Shown: positions 1-5,698, counted from the first letter of the stretch. The stretch is 8,552 nt of DNA from CAYVUB01 sp964454675 (GCA_964454675.1 CAYVUB010000054.1:1-8552), one strand, 5' to 3'. The notes: generated by a model from the sequence alone, not told the origin. Numbers and translations: made by a program.

Positions 1-468
1 ACAAAAATTACAAATCAGGTAGCAACGGTTTCTCAAATAATTCAGTCTGAACCCGATTGGACTTTTCATAACAAATCATTTGCCGACATCATTCTATTGG
101 CAACTGAAAACGATATTATTTATTGCGACCCACCATATTATGGCAGACACGTTGACTATTTTAACGGTTGGACAGAACAGGACGAAGAACTTCTATTCAA
201 CTTATTGAGCGAAACAAAAGCAAAATTTATTCTTTCAACGTGGCATCATAACGATTGGCGACAAAATGAAATGATTGAAAGGTTTTGGAATAAATTTAAT
301 GTGGTTACAAAAGACCATTTTTACCATAATGGCGGTAGTATTGAAAACAGAAGAACCGTTGTAGAAGCATTGGTTTGTAATTTCGACACAGACCATTTTG
401 ACCAACACAATCACGGATTAAAAGAAAAAACAAAATTGGAACAATTAGAAATACATTGGACAGAATGA
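1..468 (+). CDS. D12-class N6-adenine DNA methyltransferase, C-terminal part (5' end outside window)
   Basis: The reading frame is open from the first base, so this is the 3' portion (155 codons plus stop) of a longer gene. Its key feature is the DPPY motif (CDPPYYGRHVDY, bases 124-159), the catalytic motif IV of amino-methyltransferases that methylate the N6 of adenine using S-adenosylmethionine. A following segment (LLSETKAKFILSTW) and the late NRRTVVEALVCNF strand fit the D12/Dam architecture, in which the SAM-binding FxGxG motif lies N-terminal to DPPY; that motif must be upstream of the window. A TTG at base 97 is not a credible start, because it would delete the SAM-binding half. In Dam-type enzymes DPPY falls roughly two thirds along the protein, so well over 100 residues are probably missing here. 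It could be a solitary methylase or the modification half of a restriction system; the window does not show which. A repeat element begins just after the stop codon. Confidence 0.82.
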   Translation, partial: TKITNQVATVSQIIQSEPDWTFHNKSFADIILLATENDIIYCDPPYYGRHVDYFNGWTEQDEELLFNLLSETKAKFILSTWHHNDWRQNEMIERFWNKFNVVTKDHFYHNGGSIENRRTVVEALVCNFDTDHFDQHNHGLKEKTKLEQLEIHWTE

Positions 469-484
469 CAAGAAAAACAGCCGC

Positions 485-609
485 TAACAACACATTTGCA
501 ATAGGCAGGGTTTCGTGCTCCGCAGACAGTTTAGTGGTAGCCGAAAGTTTTGTGCTCCCATAAACATTAGTGGTAAAAATCTCGCCCATCGCCAAGCTTC
601 AAAACGTTA
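485..609. repeat. attC-like repeat element downstream of the methyltransferase
   Basis: This element begins 16 bases after the methyltransferase stop. It is bounded by TAAC (485-488, within CCGCTAAC) and GTTA (606-609, within ACGTTATA), which are inverted with respect to each other. A second, inner pair of arms is imperfect: GGC-A-GGG (504-510) against CCC-ATC-GCC (585-593), leaving unpaired bases. The span of about 125 bp, the simple-site-like TAAC/GTTA ends and the imperfect inner arms resemble an integron attC recombination site. Two direct repeats lie inside it. No integrase is present in the window. From general familiarity, similar sequences carrying a CTCGCCCATCGCCAAGC stretch recur in intergenic DNA of Bacteroidota, but I cannot check this here. 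It could be an immobile repeat family instead. Confidence 0.4.
510..575. repeat. Two imperfect direct repeats of about 30 bp
   Basis: Copy A (510-539) and copy B (547-575) both begin with GTTT(C/T)GTGCTCC and both end with TTAGTGGTA or ATTAGTGGTA, with a divergent centre. The start-to-start distance is 37 bp. The copies sit inside the attC-like element and make up most of its central part. Confidence 0.7.
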
Positions 610-650
610 TAAAAATAAGCCATAACAAAATAAGTTGATACCAACCGGAA

Positions 651-673
651 ACCTGCCTACCGGACAGACGGGT
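651..673. repeat. Short imperfect palindrome (REP-like)
   Basis: The arms ACCTGCCT (651-658) and AGACGGGT (666-673) pair at seven of eight positions if one G-T wobble is allowed, around a CCGG-containing centre. It is GC-rich compared with its surroundings. Short palindromes of the CCTGCC type are, from general knowledge, common between genes in this phylum; no terminator-like T run follows it. Confidence 0.4.
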
Positions 674-735
674 GTTCAATGGCGAAACCGAAGGTTCACG
701 AACTCGAATAAAAATATTAAAACGATGTGAGTAAT

Positions 736-743
736 TACATTTG
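736..743 (+). promoter_or_regulatory. Putative promoter -7 element for ctaA
   Basis: TACATTTG fits the Bacteroidota sigma-A -7 consensus TAnnTTTG exactly. A TTA (717-719) lies 16 bases upstream where the -33 TTG would be expected, so the -33 half is weak. The ctaA ATG follows 27 bases after the motif, giving a short leader. The TTG inside this motif opens the same reading frame as ctaA but is more likely promoter than start codon. Confidence 0.55.
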
Positions 744-770
744 ACCAATAAAAACAATAATTATAAACAG

Positions 771-1796
771 ATGAAAACAAACAAACCTGTCGTTTACTGG
801 CTGCTTACCGGATGCTTATTGCTCTTTATAATGGTCGTAGTGGGCGGAATTACCCGATTGACCAATTCGGGTCTGTCTATGACCGACTGGCATCTGATTA
901 CGGATACTTTCCCGCCTTTAACCGAAGAAAAATGGAACGAAGCCTTTGAAGAATACAAGAAATATCCCGAATATCAGAAAATCAACCAATACAAACACGA
1001 CGGTTTTACAATTGATGATTATAAATTTATCTATTTCTGGGAATGGTTTCACCGTTTTATCGGCAGGATTATCGGTTTGGTCTTTATCATTCCGTTCCTG
1101 TATTTTCTGGTCAAAAAACGATTAGACAAACCTACCGTAATAAAATGCCTTATTCTTCTGGCAATGGGTGGTTTTCAGGGATTTTTGGGTTGGTTTATGG
1201 TAAAAAGCGGCCTGATAGACAACCCCGATGTAAGCCATTATCGCTTATCATTACATCTCACATTTGCCTTTATCACATTTGCCTATACCCTTTGGGTAGC
1301 TTTAGATTTGATGTATCCTGAACGAAATCAAGCAATAAAACCATTACAAAAAACAGCCCGGATTGCTCTTATCATTCTCATCATCCAGATTATTTATGGC
1401 GGATTTGTAGCAGGATTAAATGCCGGACTCATTCATAATCATTGGCCTTTAATGAGTGACGGGCAGTTTTTTCACGAAAGCATTCTCGTAGAACAGGATT
1501 CCTGGCTGTTGCGGTTTACCGAAAGCAAAAGCGGCATTCAATTTGTACACAGAACAATGGCTTATATCATTGTCGCAATCATCCTTTATCTTTATTATCA
1601 AAGTAAAAAATATGTTCTGACCACAATACAGAAAAACGGAATTATATCTCTGGTTCTTATTGTTTTTTTACAGTTTGCCTTGGGTGTTTTCACATTACTT
1701 TTCCATGTACCGCTCTGGTTAGGACTGACCCATCAAGTCATGGCGTTTTTCCTGTTGAGTGCGATGACATTTGTTTTACACAGATTAAGCAAATAA
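771..1796 (+). CDS. ctaA: Heme A synthase (CtaA/Cox15 family)
   Basis: Heme A synthase is an integral membrane enzyme. It oxidises the C8 methyl group of heme O to a formyl group, giving heme A for aa3-type cytochrome oxidases. The 341-residue product has about eight hydrophobic segments and the family's four conserved histidines: H94 (EWFHRFIGR), H162 (SLHL), H260 (FVHRT) and H321 (LTHQ). The N-terminal GGITRLTNSGLSMTDW block (about 25-40) and the YGGFVAGLNAGLIHNHWPLM block (about 209-228) are hallmarks of the Cox15 branch shared with mitochondria and alphaproteobacteria. I chose ATG 771 over an in-frame TTG at 741. The TTG is the end of a promoter motif, and the ATG leaves a normal N-terminus running directly into the first membrane helix. 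No heme O synthase or oxidase subunit gene is adjacent, so it appears to be transcribed alone, ending at a hairpin just after the stop codon. Confidence 0.93.
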   Translation: MKTNKPVVYWLLTGCLLLFIMVVVGGITRLTNSGLSMTDWHLITDTFPPLTEEKWNEAFEEYKKYPEYQKINQYKHDGFTIDDYKFIYFWEWFHRFIGRIIGLVFIIPFLYFLVKKRLDKPTVIKCLILLAMGGFQGFLGWFMVKSGLIDNPDVSHYRLSLHLTFAFITFAYTLWVALDLMYPERNQAIKPLQKTARIALIILIIQIIYGGFVAGLNAGLIHNHWPLMSDGQFFHESILVEQDSWLLRFTESKSGIQFVHRTMAYIIVAIILYLYYQSKKYVLTTIQKNGIISLVLIVFLQFALGVFTLLFHVPLWLGLTHQVMAFFLLSAMTFVLHRLSK

Positions 1797-1802
1797 ACAC
1801 AG

Positions 1803-1841
1803 AAAATACCGTATTAATTAAACGTGAAAAACCGGTATTTT
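1803..1841. terminator. Putative bidirectional hairpin terminator after ctaA
   Basis: The arms AAAATACCG (1803-1811) and CGGTATTTT (1833-1841) are perfect 9-bp complements separated by a 21-base loop, starting 6 bases after the ctaA stop. The T run is part of the stem and further T-rich sequence follows (1846-1860). The large loop makes it a moderate candidate. Confidence 0.5.
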
Positions 1842-1962
1842 GATGTATTATTTTGATTTTCCGTTTTCAACACAAACGCTGCATCGTTAGCCTAAAATAT
1901 AACTAACTTTGGTATAATGCCAAAAAAAATGCAAATGCTAAAGCAATTTAAAATTCAGATAG

Positions 1963-1970
1963 TATCTTTG
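1963..1970 (+). promoter_or_regulatory. Putative promoter -7 element for the pRiA4b ORF-3-like gene
   Basis: TATCTTTG matches TAnnTTTG and ends 20 bases before the ATG at 1991, a typical short flavobacterial leader. A second match, TAACTTTG, lies further upstream at 1904-1911. Neither has a perfect TTG at the -33 position. Confidence 0.6.
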
Positions 1971-1990
1971 CCGCTCAACACATTAGTATT

Positions 1991-2503
1991 ATGATTTACA
2001 GATTTAGAGTTATTCTTGACAACGACACCGAAGATGATGTATTCCGTGATTTAGAAATTCGTGAAACCGACAATTTGGAAGATTTACACAATTGTATCGC
2101 ACAGGCTTTTGGGTTTGACGGTATTGAAATGGCATCGTTTTATATAAGCGACGACACATGGAATCAGGGTGAAGAAATTTCGATGTTTGATACCGGTGAT
2201 GATGCTTCAAGACTTATGAATGAAACCTCTATTAATGATGTGGTTCATGAAGCGCAAACAAAGCTTATTTACATTTACGACTTTTTTAATATGTGGACAT
2301 TTTTTGTGGAACTTGCCGAAATTGTTGAAGAAACCCAAGGTATTGACTACCCGAGTTTAATATATGCTCATGGTCAAATACCCGCCGAAGCACCTCAAAA
2401 AGCGTTTGAAGCCGATGAAGATTTTGACGATTTTAACGAGTTTGACGATGACCTTGATATTGATGATTACGATAATTTAGACTTTGACGAAAACTGGAAT
2501 TAA
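1991..2503 (+). CDS. pRiA4b ORF-3-like protein with acidic C-terminal tail
   Basis: The 170-residue product looks like a single-domain member of the plasmid pRiA4b ORF-3 family, which some annotations call IS1096 passenger TnpR-like. Supporting features are the opening strand MIYRFRVIL, a helix with LEDLHNCIAQAFGF (about 29-42), and the strand LIYIYDFFNMWTFFVEL (92-108). That strand corresponds to the family's usual YxYDFGDxW motif, although here the Gly-Asp pair is replaced by Phe-Asn. From about residue 140 the protein becomes an Asp/Glu-rich tail with interspersed aromatic residues (FDDFNEF, DIDDYDNLDF). The biochemical function of the family is unknown, and the transposon-derived name does not imply recombinase activity. 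No transposon ends or transposase are visible nearby. The gene stands alone with its own promoter; the ATG at 1991 is the obvious start. Confidence 0.75.
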   Translation: MIYRFRVILDNDTEDDVFRDLEIRETDNLEDLHNCIAQAFGFDGIEMASFYISDDTWNQGEEISMFDTGDDASRLMNETSINDVVHEAQTKLIYIYDFFNMWTFFVELAEIVEETQGIDYPSLIYAHGQIPAEAPQKAFEADEDFDDFNEFDDDLDIDDYDNLDFDENWN

Positions 2504-2661
2504 CATTCCTGTTTTTTTTACCTACCAACTGCGATCAAAAAAAGCAAATTATCCTTCTTACAATCAAAAACTTATAGTTCAAAACCTCAATTAACACATT
2601 TTTTCACGCAACCATTTTACTTGGGTTACATCTTTATATTATAACTCAAATCAAAATTACT

Positions 2662-3621
2662 ATGAAAAATTTACCATTTAACAAATGGCTCGCTGTTGTA
2701 GCCATTTGCTCATTATCTGTAAGCTGTCTTGATGACGACAACACCATTCCGGGACCTAATGCAGATGTTTACACGTCACTTTCTGCATTAGTCAACGACC
2801 TAAAACCCGAAGCACAAACTTTTGAACTCGATCCTACAACCGGTGGTACCATAACCGGTGCTCACGGAACTTCTATAGAAATACTGCCGGATGCGTTTAC
2901 TGATGGCGATGGCAATCCTATAACAACACCCATTACAATTTATTTAAAGGAATATCTAACACTTAAACAAATGTTTATGGGTAATATTCAAACGGAATCC
3001 AACGGGCAGATTTTGGTTACCGGTGGAAATTTTGATTTAACTTTTAAAGATGAAAATGACAATAGTGTTATTTCAAATCCTTGGAGCATTACCTCAAGAA
3101 TTCCTGTCGCAACAGACATTACAGGTTATGAAGACCAAATGTCCTATTTTGTAGGTGAAGTTACTACCAATGACGGTAAAGAAACCGTAAACTGGACACA
3201 AGGTCAGGCCGAATTTTGGATGGATGAAGATGGCTTTTTTAATACTATAGGAGTTCAACAAGGACTTTCCAACTGTGATGTGCTGTACGATATGGCAAGC
3301 CAATTGCCTACTCAGTTTGAAGTGACAGTTACCGGAGTTACCGATTATTCCCGTGCTACTGTATGGATGTTTATTGAAGATTTCCCGTCGGTCATTATGA
3401 TTTCGTCATTGAACGGCACAAGTGACGCTCTGGCAACTTACACAAGCTCTATTCCTGTAGGATTAAATGCTACATTGATAGCGATGGCTGTTGATGAAAA
3501 TAATTACCTGAAATTTGGAAGCTTACCTATTACCGTTGAAGGCGATGAAACCTTTAACATTGATGTAATTTTTGGTACAACAAATCAGTTATCGGCATTG
3601 ATTGACACCATTGCCAATTAG
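2662..3621 (+). CDS. Predicted surface-exposed lipoprotein, function unknown
   Basis: The 319-residue product starts with a lysine-containing n-region and a hydrophobic core (MKNLPFNKWLAVVAICSLSVSC) and has a lipobox-like S-V-S-C ending at C22. The residues after the cysteine are LDDDN. An acidic run at this position resembles the lipoprotein export signal that sends flavobacterial lipoproteins to the outer face of the outer membrane. Residues about 54-130 (GGTITGAHGTSIEILPDAF, then GDGNPITTPITIYLKEY) resemble the ZU5-like beta-rich modules found in many Bacteroidota cell-surface proteins: a Gly-rich strand, a P-x-A-F turn and a 'G-N-P-I-T' strand. The rest is beta-rich, with a possible second domain around residues 215-305. 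No catalytic motif is recognisable. The gene is monocistronic, with 158 bases before it and a repeat-filled gap after it. I could not identify a clear promoter motif upstream. Confidence 0.8.
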   Translation: MKNLPFNKWLAVVAICSLSVSCLDDDNTIPGPNADVYTSLSALVNDLKPEAQTFELDPTTGGTITGAHGTSIEILPDAFTDGDGNPITTPITIYLKEYLTLKQMFMGNIQTESNGQILVTGGNFDLTFKDENDNSVISNPWSITSRIPVATDITGYEDQMSYFVGEVTTNDGKETVNWTQGQAEFWMDEDGFFNTIGVQQGLSNCDVLYDMASQLPTQFEVTVTGVTDYSRATVWMFIEDFPSVIMISSLNGTSDALATYTSSIPVGLNATLIAMAVDENNYLKFGSLPITVEGDETFNIDVIFGTTNQLSALIDTIAN

Positions 3622-3643
3622 TTTTTATTCATAATAAACCACA

Positions 3644-3660
3644 ATGGACTAAAAGTCCAT
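3644..3660. repeat. Triloop hairpin, family copy 1
   Basis: ATGGACT (3644-3650) and AGTCCAT (3654-3660) form a perfect 7-bp stem around an AAA loop. It lies 23 bases after the lipoprotein stop and is followed by AGTTTG, as copy 3 is followed by AGTTTTG. Confidence 0.7.
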
Positions 3661-3669
3661 AGTTTGGTT

Positions 3670-3686
3670 TTGGACTGAAAGTCCGA
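3670..3686. repeat. Triloop hairpin, family copy 2
   Basis: GGACT (3672-3676) and AGTCC (3680-3684) pair around a GAA loop, extended by one T-G wobble and one T-A pair at the base. It is 26 bases downstream of copy 1 and shares the same stem core. Confidence 0.6.
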
Positions 3687-3695
3687 TTTTAAAGT

Positions 3696-3757
3696 AGCCA
3701 CGAATTACACAAATTTACCCGAATTACTTTTTGTGAAAATTCGTGCCTTATGTGGCT
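3696..3757. repeat. Compound inverted repeat (AGCCACGAATT type)
   Basis: The inner arms CACGAATT-A-CACAAA (3699-3713) and TTTGTG-AA-AATTCGTG (3730-3745) pair over 14 bp with a small bulge, around a 16-base loop. The outer segments AGCCAC (3696-3701) and GTGGCT (3752-3757) are also complementary and would compete with the base of the inner stem. Palindromes containing GCCACGAATT are familiar from intergenic flavobacterial DNA, but I cannot verify a family here. Its lack of a T run argues against a simple terminator. Confidence 0.6.
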
Positions 3758-3781
3758 TAAAATTTTTAGAAACTAAAGTTG

Positions 3782-3798
3782 ATGCACTGAAAGTGCAT
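3782..3798. repeat. Triloop hairpin, family copy 3
   Basis: ATGCACT (3782-3788) and AGTGCAT (3792-3798) form a perfect 7-bp stem with a GAA loop. Compared with copy 1, the fourth stem pair is C-G instead of G-C, so both arms changed together and the stem is preserved. Confidence 0.7.
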
Positions 3799-3817
3799 AG
3801 TTTTGAACTGTATTTGG

Positions 3818-3838
3818 AACCAATAAATAAAGTTGGTT
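3818..3838. repeat. Small inverted repeat before the terminator
   Basis: AACCAA (3818-3823) and TTGGTT (3833-3838) are perfect complements around a 9-base loop and end immediately before the terminator stem. It may be chance or part of the same stacked 3' structure. Confidence 0.35.
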
Positions 3839-3868
3839 AAAGCATTCTCTTTTAGGGAATGCTTTTTT
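3839..3868. terminator. Intrinsic terminator upstream of the ABC operon
   Basis: The stem AAAGCATTC (3839-3847) pairs with GAATGCTTT (3857-3865), extended inwards by T-G and C-G pairs to leave a 5-base loop. Six T residues follow or overlap the 3' arm (3863-3868). With A residues on the other side it could work in both directions. It would end read-through from the lipoprotein side just before the ABC operon promoter. Confidence 0.75.
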
Positions 3869-3875
3869 ACTTTTG
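3868..3875 (+). promoter_or_regulatory. Putative promoter -7 element for the ABC transporter operon
   Basis: TACTTTTG fits TAnnTTTG and overlaps the end of the terminator T run. It lies 57 bases before the chosen ATPase start. No good -33 TTG is at the usual distance; the nearest TTG upstream (3833-3835) is too far. The motif's own TTG is in frame with the ATPase but reads as promoter sequence. Confidence 0.45.
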
Positions 3876-3932
3876 ACTGTAACAAAACCTAATAGTATTC
3901 GTCATACCACTAACCAATCAATCAAATTTATT

Positions 3933-4829
3933 TTGGAAACAATTCTCAAAATCAATCAGCTTACTAAAAAGTTTGGCTATCTCACAGCCGTCAGCGATTT
4001 GTCATTTACCATCAATAAAGGGAACGTTTATGGCATCTTAGGACCAAATGGGAGCGGAAAATCTACCACGCTTGGCATCGTACTTAACGTAGTTAACAAG
4101 ACTTCGGGTGATTTCAGTTGGTTTGATGGCAACACAACGACACATGACGCTTTGAAAAAAGTAGGAGCCATCATTGAACGTCCAAATTTTTACCCATACA
4201 TGTCTGCCTACCAAAATTTAAAACTGGTATGCAAAATTAAAGATGTTGATTATGCCAAAATTGACGAAAAACTTGAGCTTGTAGGGTTATTAGACCGAAA
4301 AAACAGCAAGTTTCAAAACTTTTCTCTGGGAATGAAACAACGTCTTGCTATTGCTTCTGCCCTGTTAAACGACCCGGAAATATTGATTCTTGATGAACCC
4401 ACCAACGGATTGGATCCTCAAGGAATTCATCAAATTCGGTCGTTAATAAAACTTATTGCAAGTCAAGGCACCACTATTTTACTGGCATCACATTTATTGG
4501 ATGAAGTAGAAAAAGTATGCTCACACGTAGTGGTATTACGCAAAGGTGTAAAACTTTATTCCGGTCGTGTGGATGAAATGATAAACAGTCATGGTTTTTT
4601 TGAATTAAAGTCAAATCAACAAGAAAAATTGATGACATTTTTAAACAGCCATCCTACTTTTTCTTCTGTTAAAACTGAAAACGAGCTCATTACCGCATTT
4701 TTAAAAGAACCAATGGATGCTGCCGGTTTTAACCAATTGCTTTTTGAAGAAGGCATCATTCTTTCACATTTGGTAAAACGCAAAGAAAGCCTGGAAGAGC
4801 AATTCTTAAAATTAACCGATAACAACTAA
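3933..4829 (+). CDS. ABC transporter ATP-binding protein, BcrA-like
   Basis: This is the ATPase subunit of an ABC-2 exporter. Taking TTG 3933 as start (METILKINQLTKKFG) gives 298 residues. All nucleotide-binding motifs are present: Walker A GPNGSGKST (37-45), signature FSLGMKQR (130-137), Walker B ILILDEP (150-156) with catalytic E155, D-loop GLDP (159-162) and switch H187. At the Q-loop position the sequence reads IIERPNFYPYMSAYQNL, with Glu82 where most families have Gln. This is a known trait of the bacitracin/lantibiotic-type (BcrA) group. The C-terminal 100 residues are a less conserved regulatory extension. No in-frame ATG precedes the conserved core; an earlier TTG (3873) lies within a promoter motif. 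The permease gene follows after 20 bases, so the two are almost certainly co-transcribed. Substrate cannot be told from sequence; antimicrobial peptide export is only a family-level possibility. Confidence 0.88.
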   Translation: METILKINQLTKKFGYLTAVSDLSFTINKGNVYGILGPNGSGKSTTLGIVLNVVNKTSGDFSWFDGNTTTHDALKKVGAIIERPNFYPYMSAYQNLKLVCKIKDVDYAKIDEKLELVGLLDRKNSKFQNFSLGMKQRLAIASALLNDPEILILDEPTNGLDPQGIHQIRSLIKLIASQGTTILLASHLLDEVEKVCSHVVVLRKGVKLYSGRVDEMINSHGFFELKSNQQEKLMTFLNSHPTFSSVKTENELITAFLKEPMDAAGFNQLLFEEGIILSHLVKRKESLEEQFLKLTDNN

Positions 4830-4849
4830 CCTCAACAAAACCAATCATA

Positions 4850-5674
4850 ATGCTACGACTCATCGATTTAGAATTACAAAAACTACTGCAAAGCAAGGTT
4901 AGTAAGGTGCTTATTTTTGTATCGTTCATACTGCCGTTTACAGTGTTGATTTTATCATCCATAAAAATAAATTTCTTTGGTTTTTTCACTTTAGAGTTAG
5001 GTGAGTTAGGCATTTTCAACTTCCCGGTTATATGGCACATTACCACATTTTTTGCTTCCTATTTTAAATTTTTCTTTGCCATCGTAGTTGTGAGCATGAT
5101 AGGTAATGAATACAGTAATAAAACCATCAAGCAAAACCTCATTGACGGTTTGAGTAAAAAAGAATTCATCCTTTCAAAATTTTACACCATCGTGTTTTTC
5201 TCATTGGCGGCAACGGTTCTTATGGCTGTAGCTTCATTTTTTATAGGCTTATACTATTCAAGTTATACCGAAACCTCCATCATCTTTAGGGAAACCGAAT
5301 TTTTACTCGCATATTTTGTAAAGCTCGTTGGGTTTTTCAGTTTGTGTCTTTTCTTTGCCATGCTGGTAAAACGCTCTGCATTTGCTTTGGCATTTCTATT
5401 CATTCTTTATATTGTTGAATGGGTTGTTTTTGGGATTGTAGCAAAAAACGCTTCTTTGGAAACCGCTTGGAAAGTCAAAGGGTTTCTTCCGTTAGAATCC
5501 ATGTACAATCTTATAAATCAGCCTTTTCAGCGTATCATCATGGCAAAATACCCTGATAATATCGACCTCAATTACGACTATACCGTACATTGGTATGAGC
5601 TGTTGATTGTGATAGGCTGGACTGCACTTTTTGTCTTTTTGTCGTATAGATTATTAAAAAAACGGGATTTATAA
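4850..5674 (+). CDS. ABC-2 type transporter permease
   Basis: The 274-residue product is the membrane partner of the upstream ATPase and would sit in the inner membrane. It has six probable membrane segments, at about 20-38, 62-85, 110-135, 150-172, 175-197 and 247-268. After the second segment comes the cytoplasmic stretch GNEYSNKTIKQNLIDGLSKK (85-104). A stretch of this type, with an E-x-x-x-x-T core followed by a 'G-x-S-K/R' turn, is the usual ATPase-contacting region in ABC-2 permeases of the BcrB/NatB kind. The segment between helices 5 and 6 is a larger loop of about 50 residues. Start ATG 4850 gives a basic, amphipathic N-terminus (MLRLIDLELQKLLQSK) typical of this family. The gene ends 28 bases before the next coding sequence, with a hairpin in between. 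Confidence 0.88.
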   Translation: MLRLIDLELQKLLQSKVSKVLIFVSFILPFTVLILSSIKINFFGFFTLELGELGIFNFPVIWHITTFFASYFKFFFAIVVVSMIGNEYSNKTIKQNLIDGLSKKEFILSKFYTIVFFSLAATVLMAVASFFIGLYYSSYTETSIIFRETEFLLAYFVKLVGFFSLCLFFAMLVKRSAFALAFLFILYIVEWVVFGIVAKNASLETAWKVKGFLPLESMYNLINQPFQRIIMAKYPDNIDLNYDYTVHWYELLIVIGWTALFVFLSYRLLKKRDL

Positions 5675-5675
5675 G

Positions 5676-5683
5676 TATATTTG
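5676..5683 (+). promoter_or_regulatory. Putative promoter -7 element for the T9SS substrate gene
   Basis: TATATTTG fits TAnnTTTG and starts right after the permease stop, 27 bases upstream of the ATG at 5703. A TTA (5651-5653) is a weak -33 candidate 22 bases upstream. This suggests the large gene can be transcribed separately from the ABC operon. Confidence 0.5.
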
Positions 5684-5698
5684 ATAGCATTTGCTATC
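5683..5698. promoter_or_regulatory. Perfect palindrome in the leader of the T9SS substrate gene
   Basis: GATAGCA (5683-5689) and TGCTATC (5692-5698) are perfect complements around TT; as a hairpin this would be a 6-bp stem with a 4-base loop. It begins at the last base of the -7 motif and ends 4 bases before the start codon. It could be a weak terminator for the ABC operon (only GTTT follows), a 5' leader hairpin or a repressor site. Confidence 0.5.

Noticed and set aside
97..99. TTG at 97 as the start of a complete small methyltransferase
   Set aside because: The frame is open all the way to base 1 with fitting sequence, and starting there would remove the SAM-binding half.
305..595. Reverse-strand open frame of 96 codons across the methyltransferase 3' end
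   Set aside because: It overlaps the clear DPPY methyltransferase frame and the repeat element, has no promoter motif that I can see, and its translation resembles no family.
1043..1321. Second + strand frame inside ctaA
   Set aside because: It is a shifted-frame shadow of a strongly conserved membrane protein.
1991..2503. Reading this gene as a transposon resolvase (TnpR) because of the family's alternative name
   Set aside because: There is no serine-recombinase catalytic motif and no transposon context; the name is historical.
2504..2661. Promoter for the lipoprotein gene around TACATCTTTATATTAT (2627-2642)
   Set aside because: It contains no exact TAnnTTTG, and the nearby TTG (2621-2623) is too close for a -33 element, so I could not support a promoter call.
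4756..5046. Reverse-strand frame spanning the ATPase-permease junction
   Set aside because: It is antisense to two well-supported genes and has no recognisable content.
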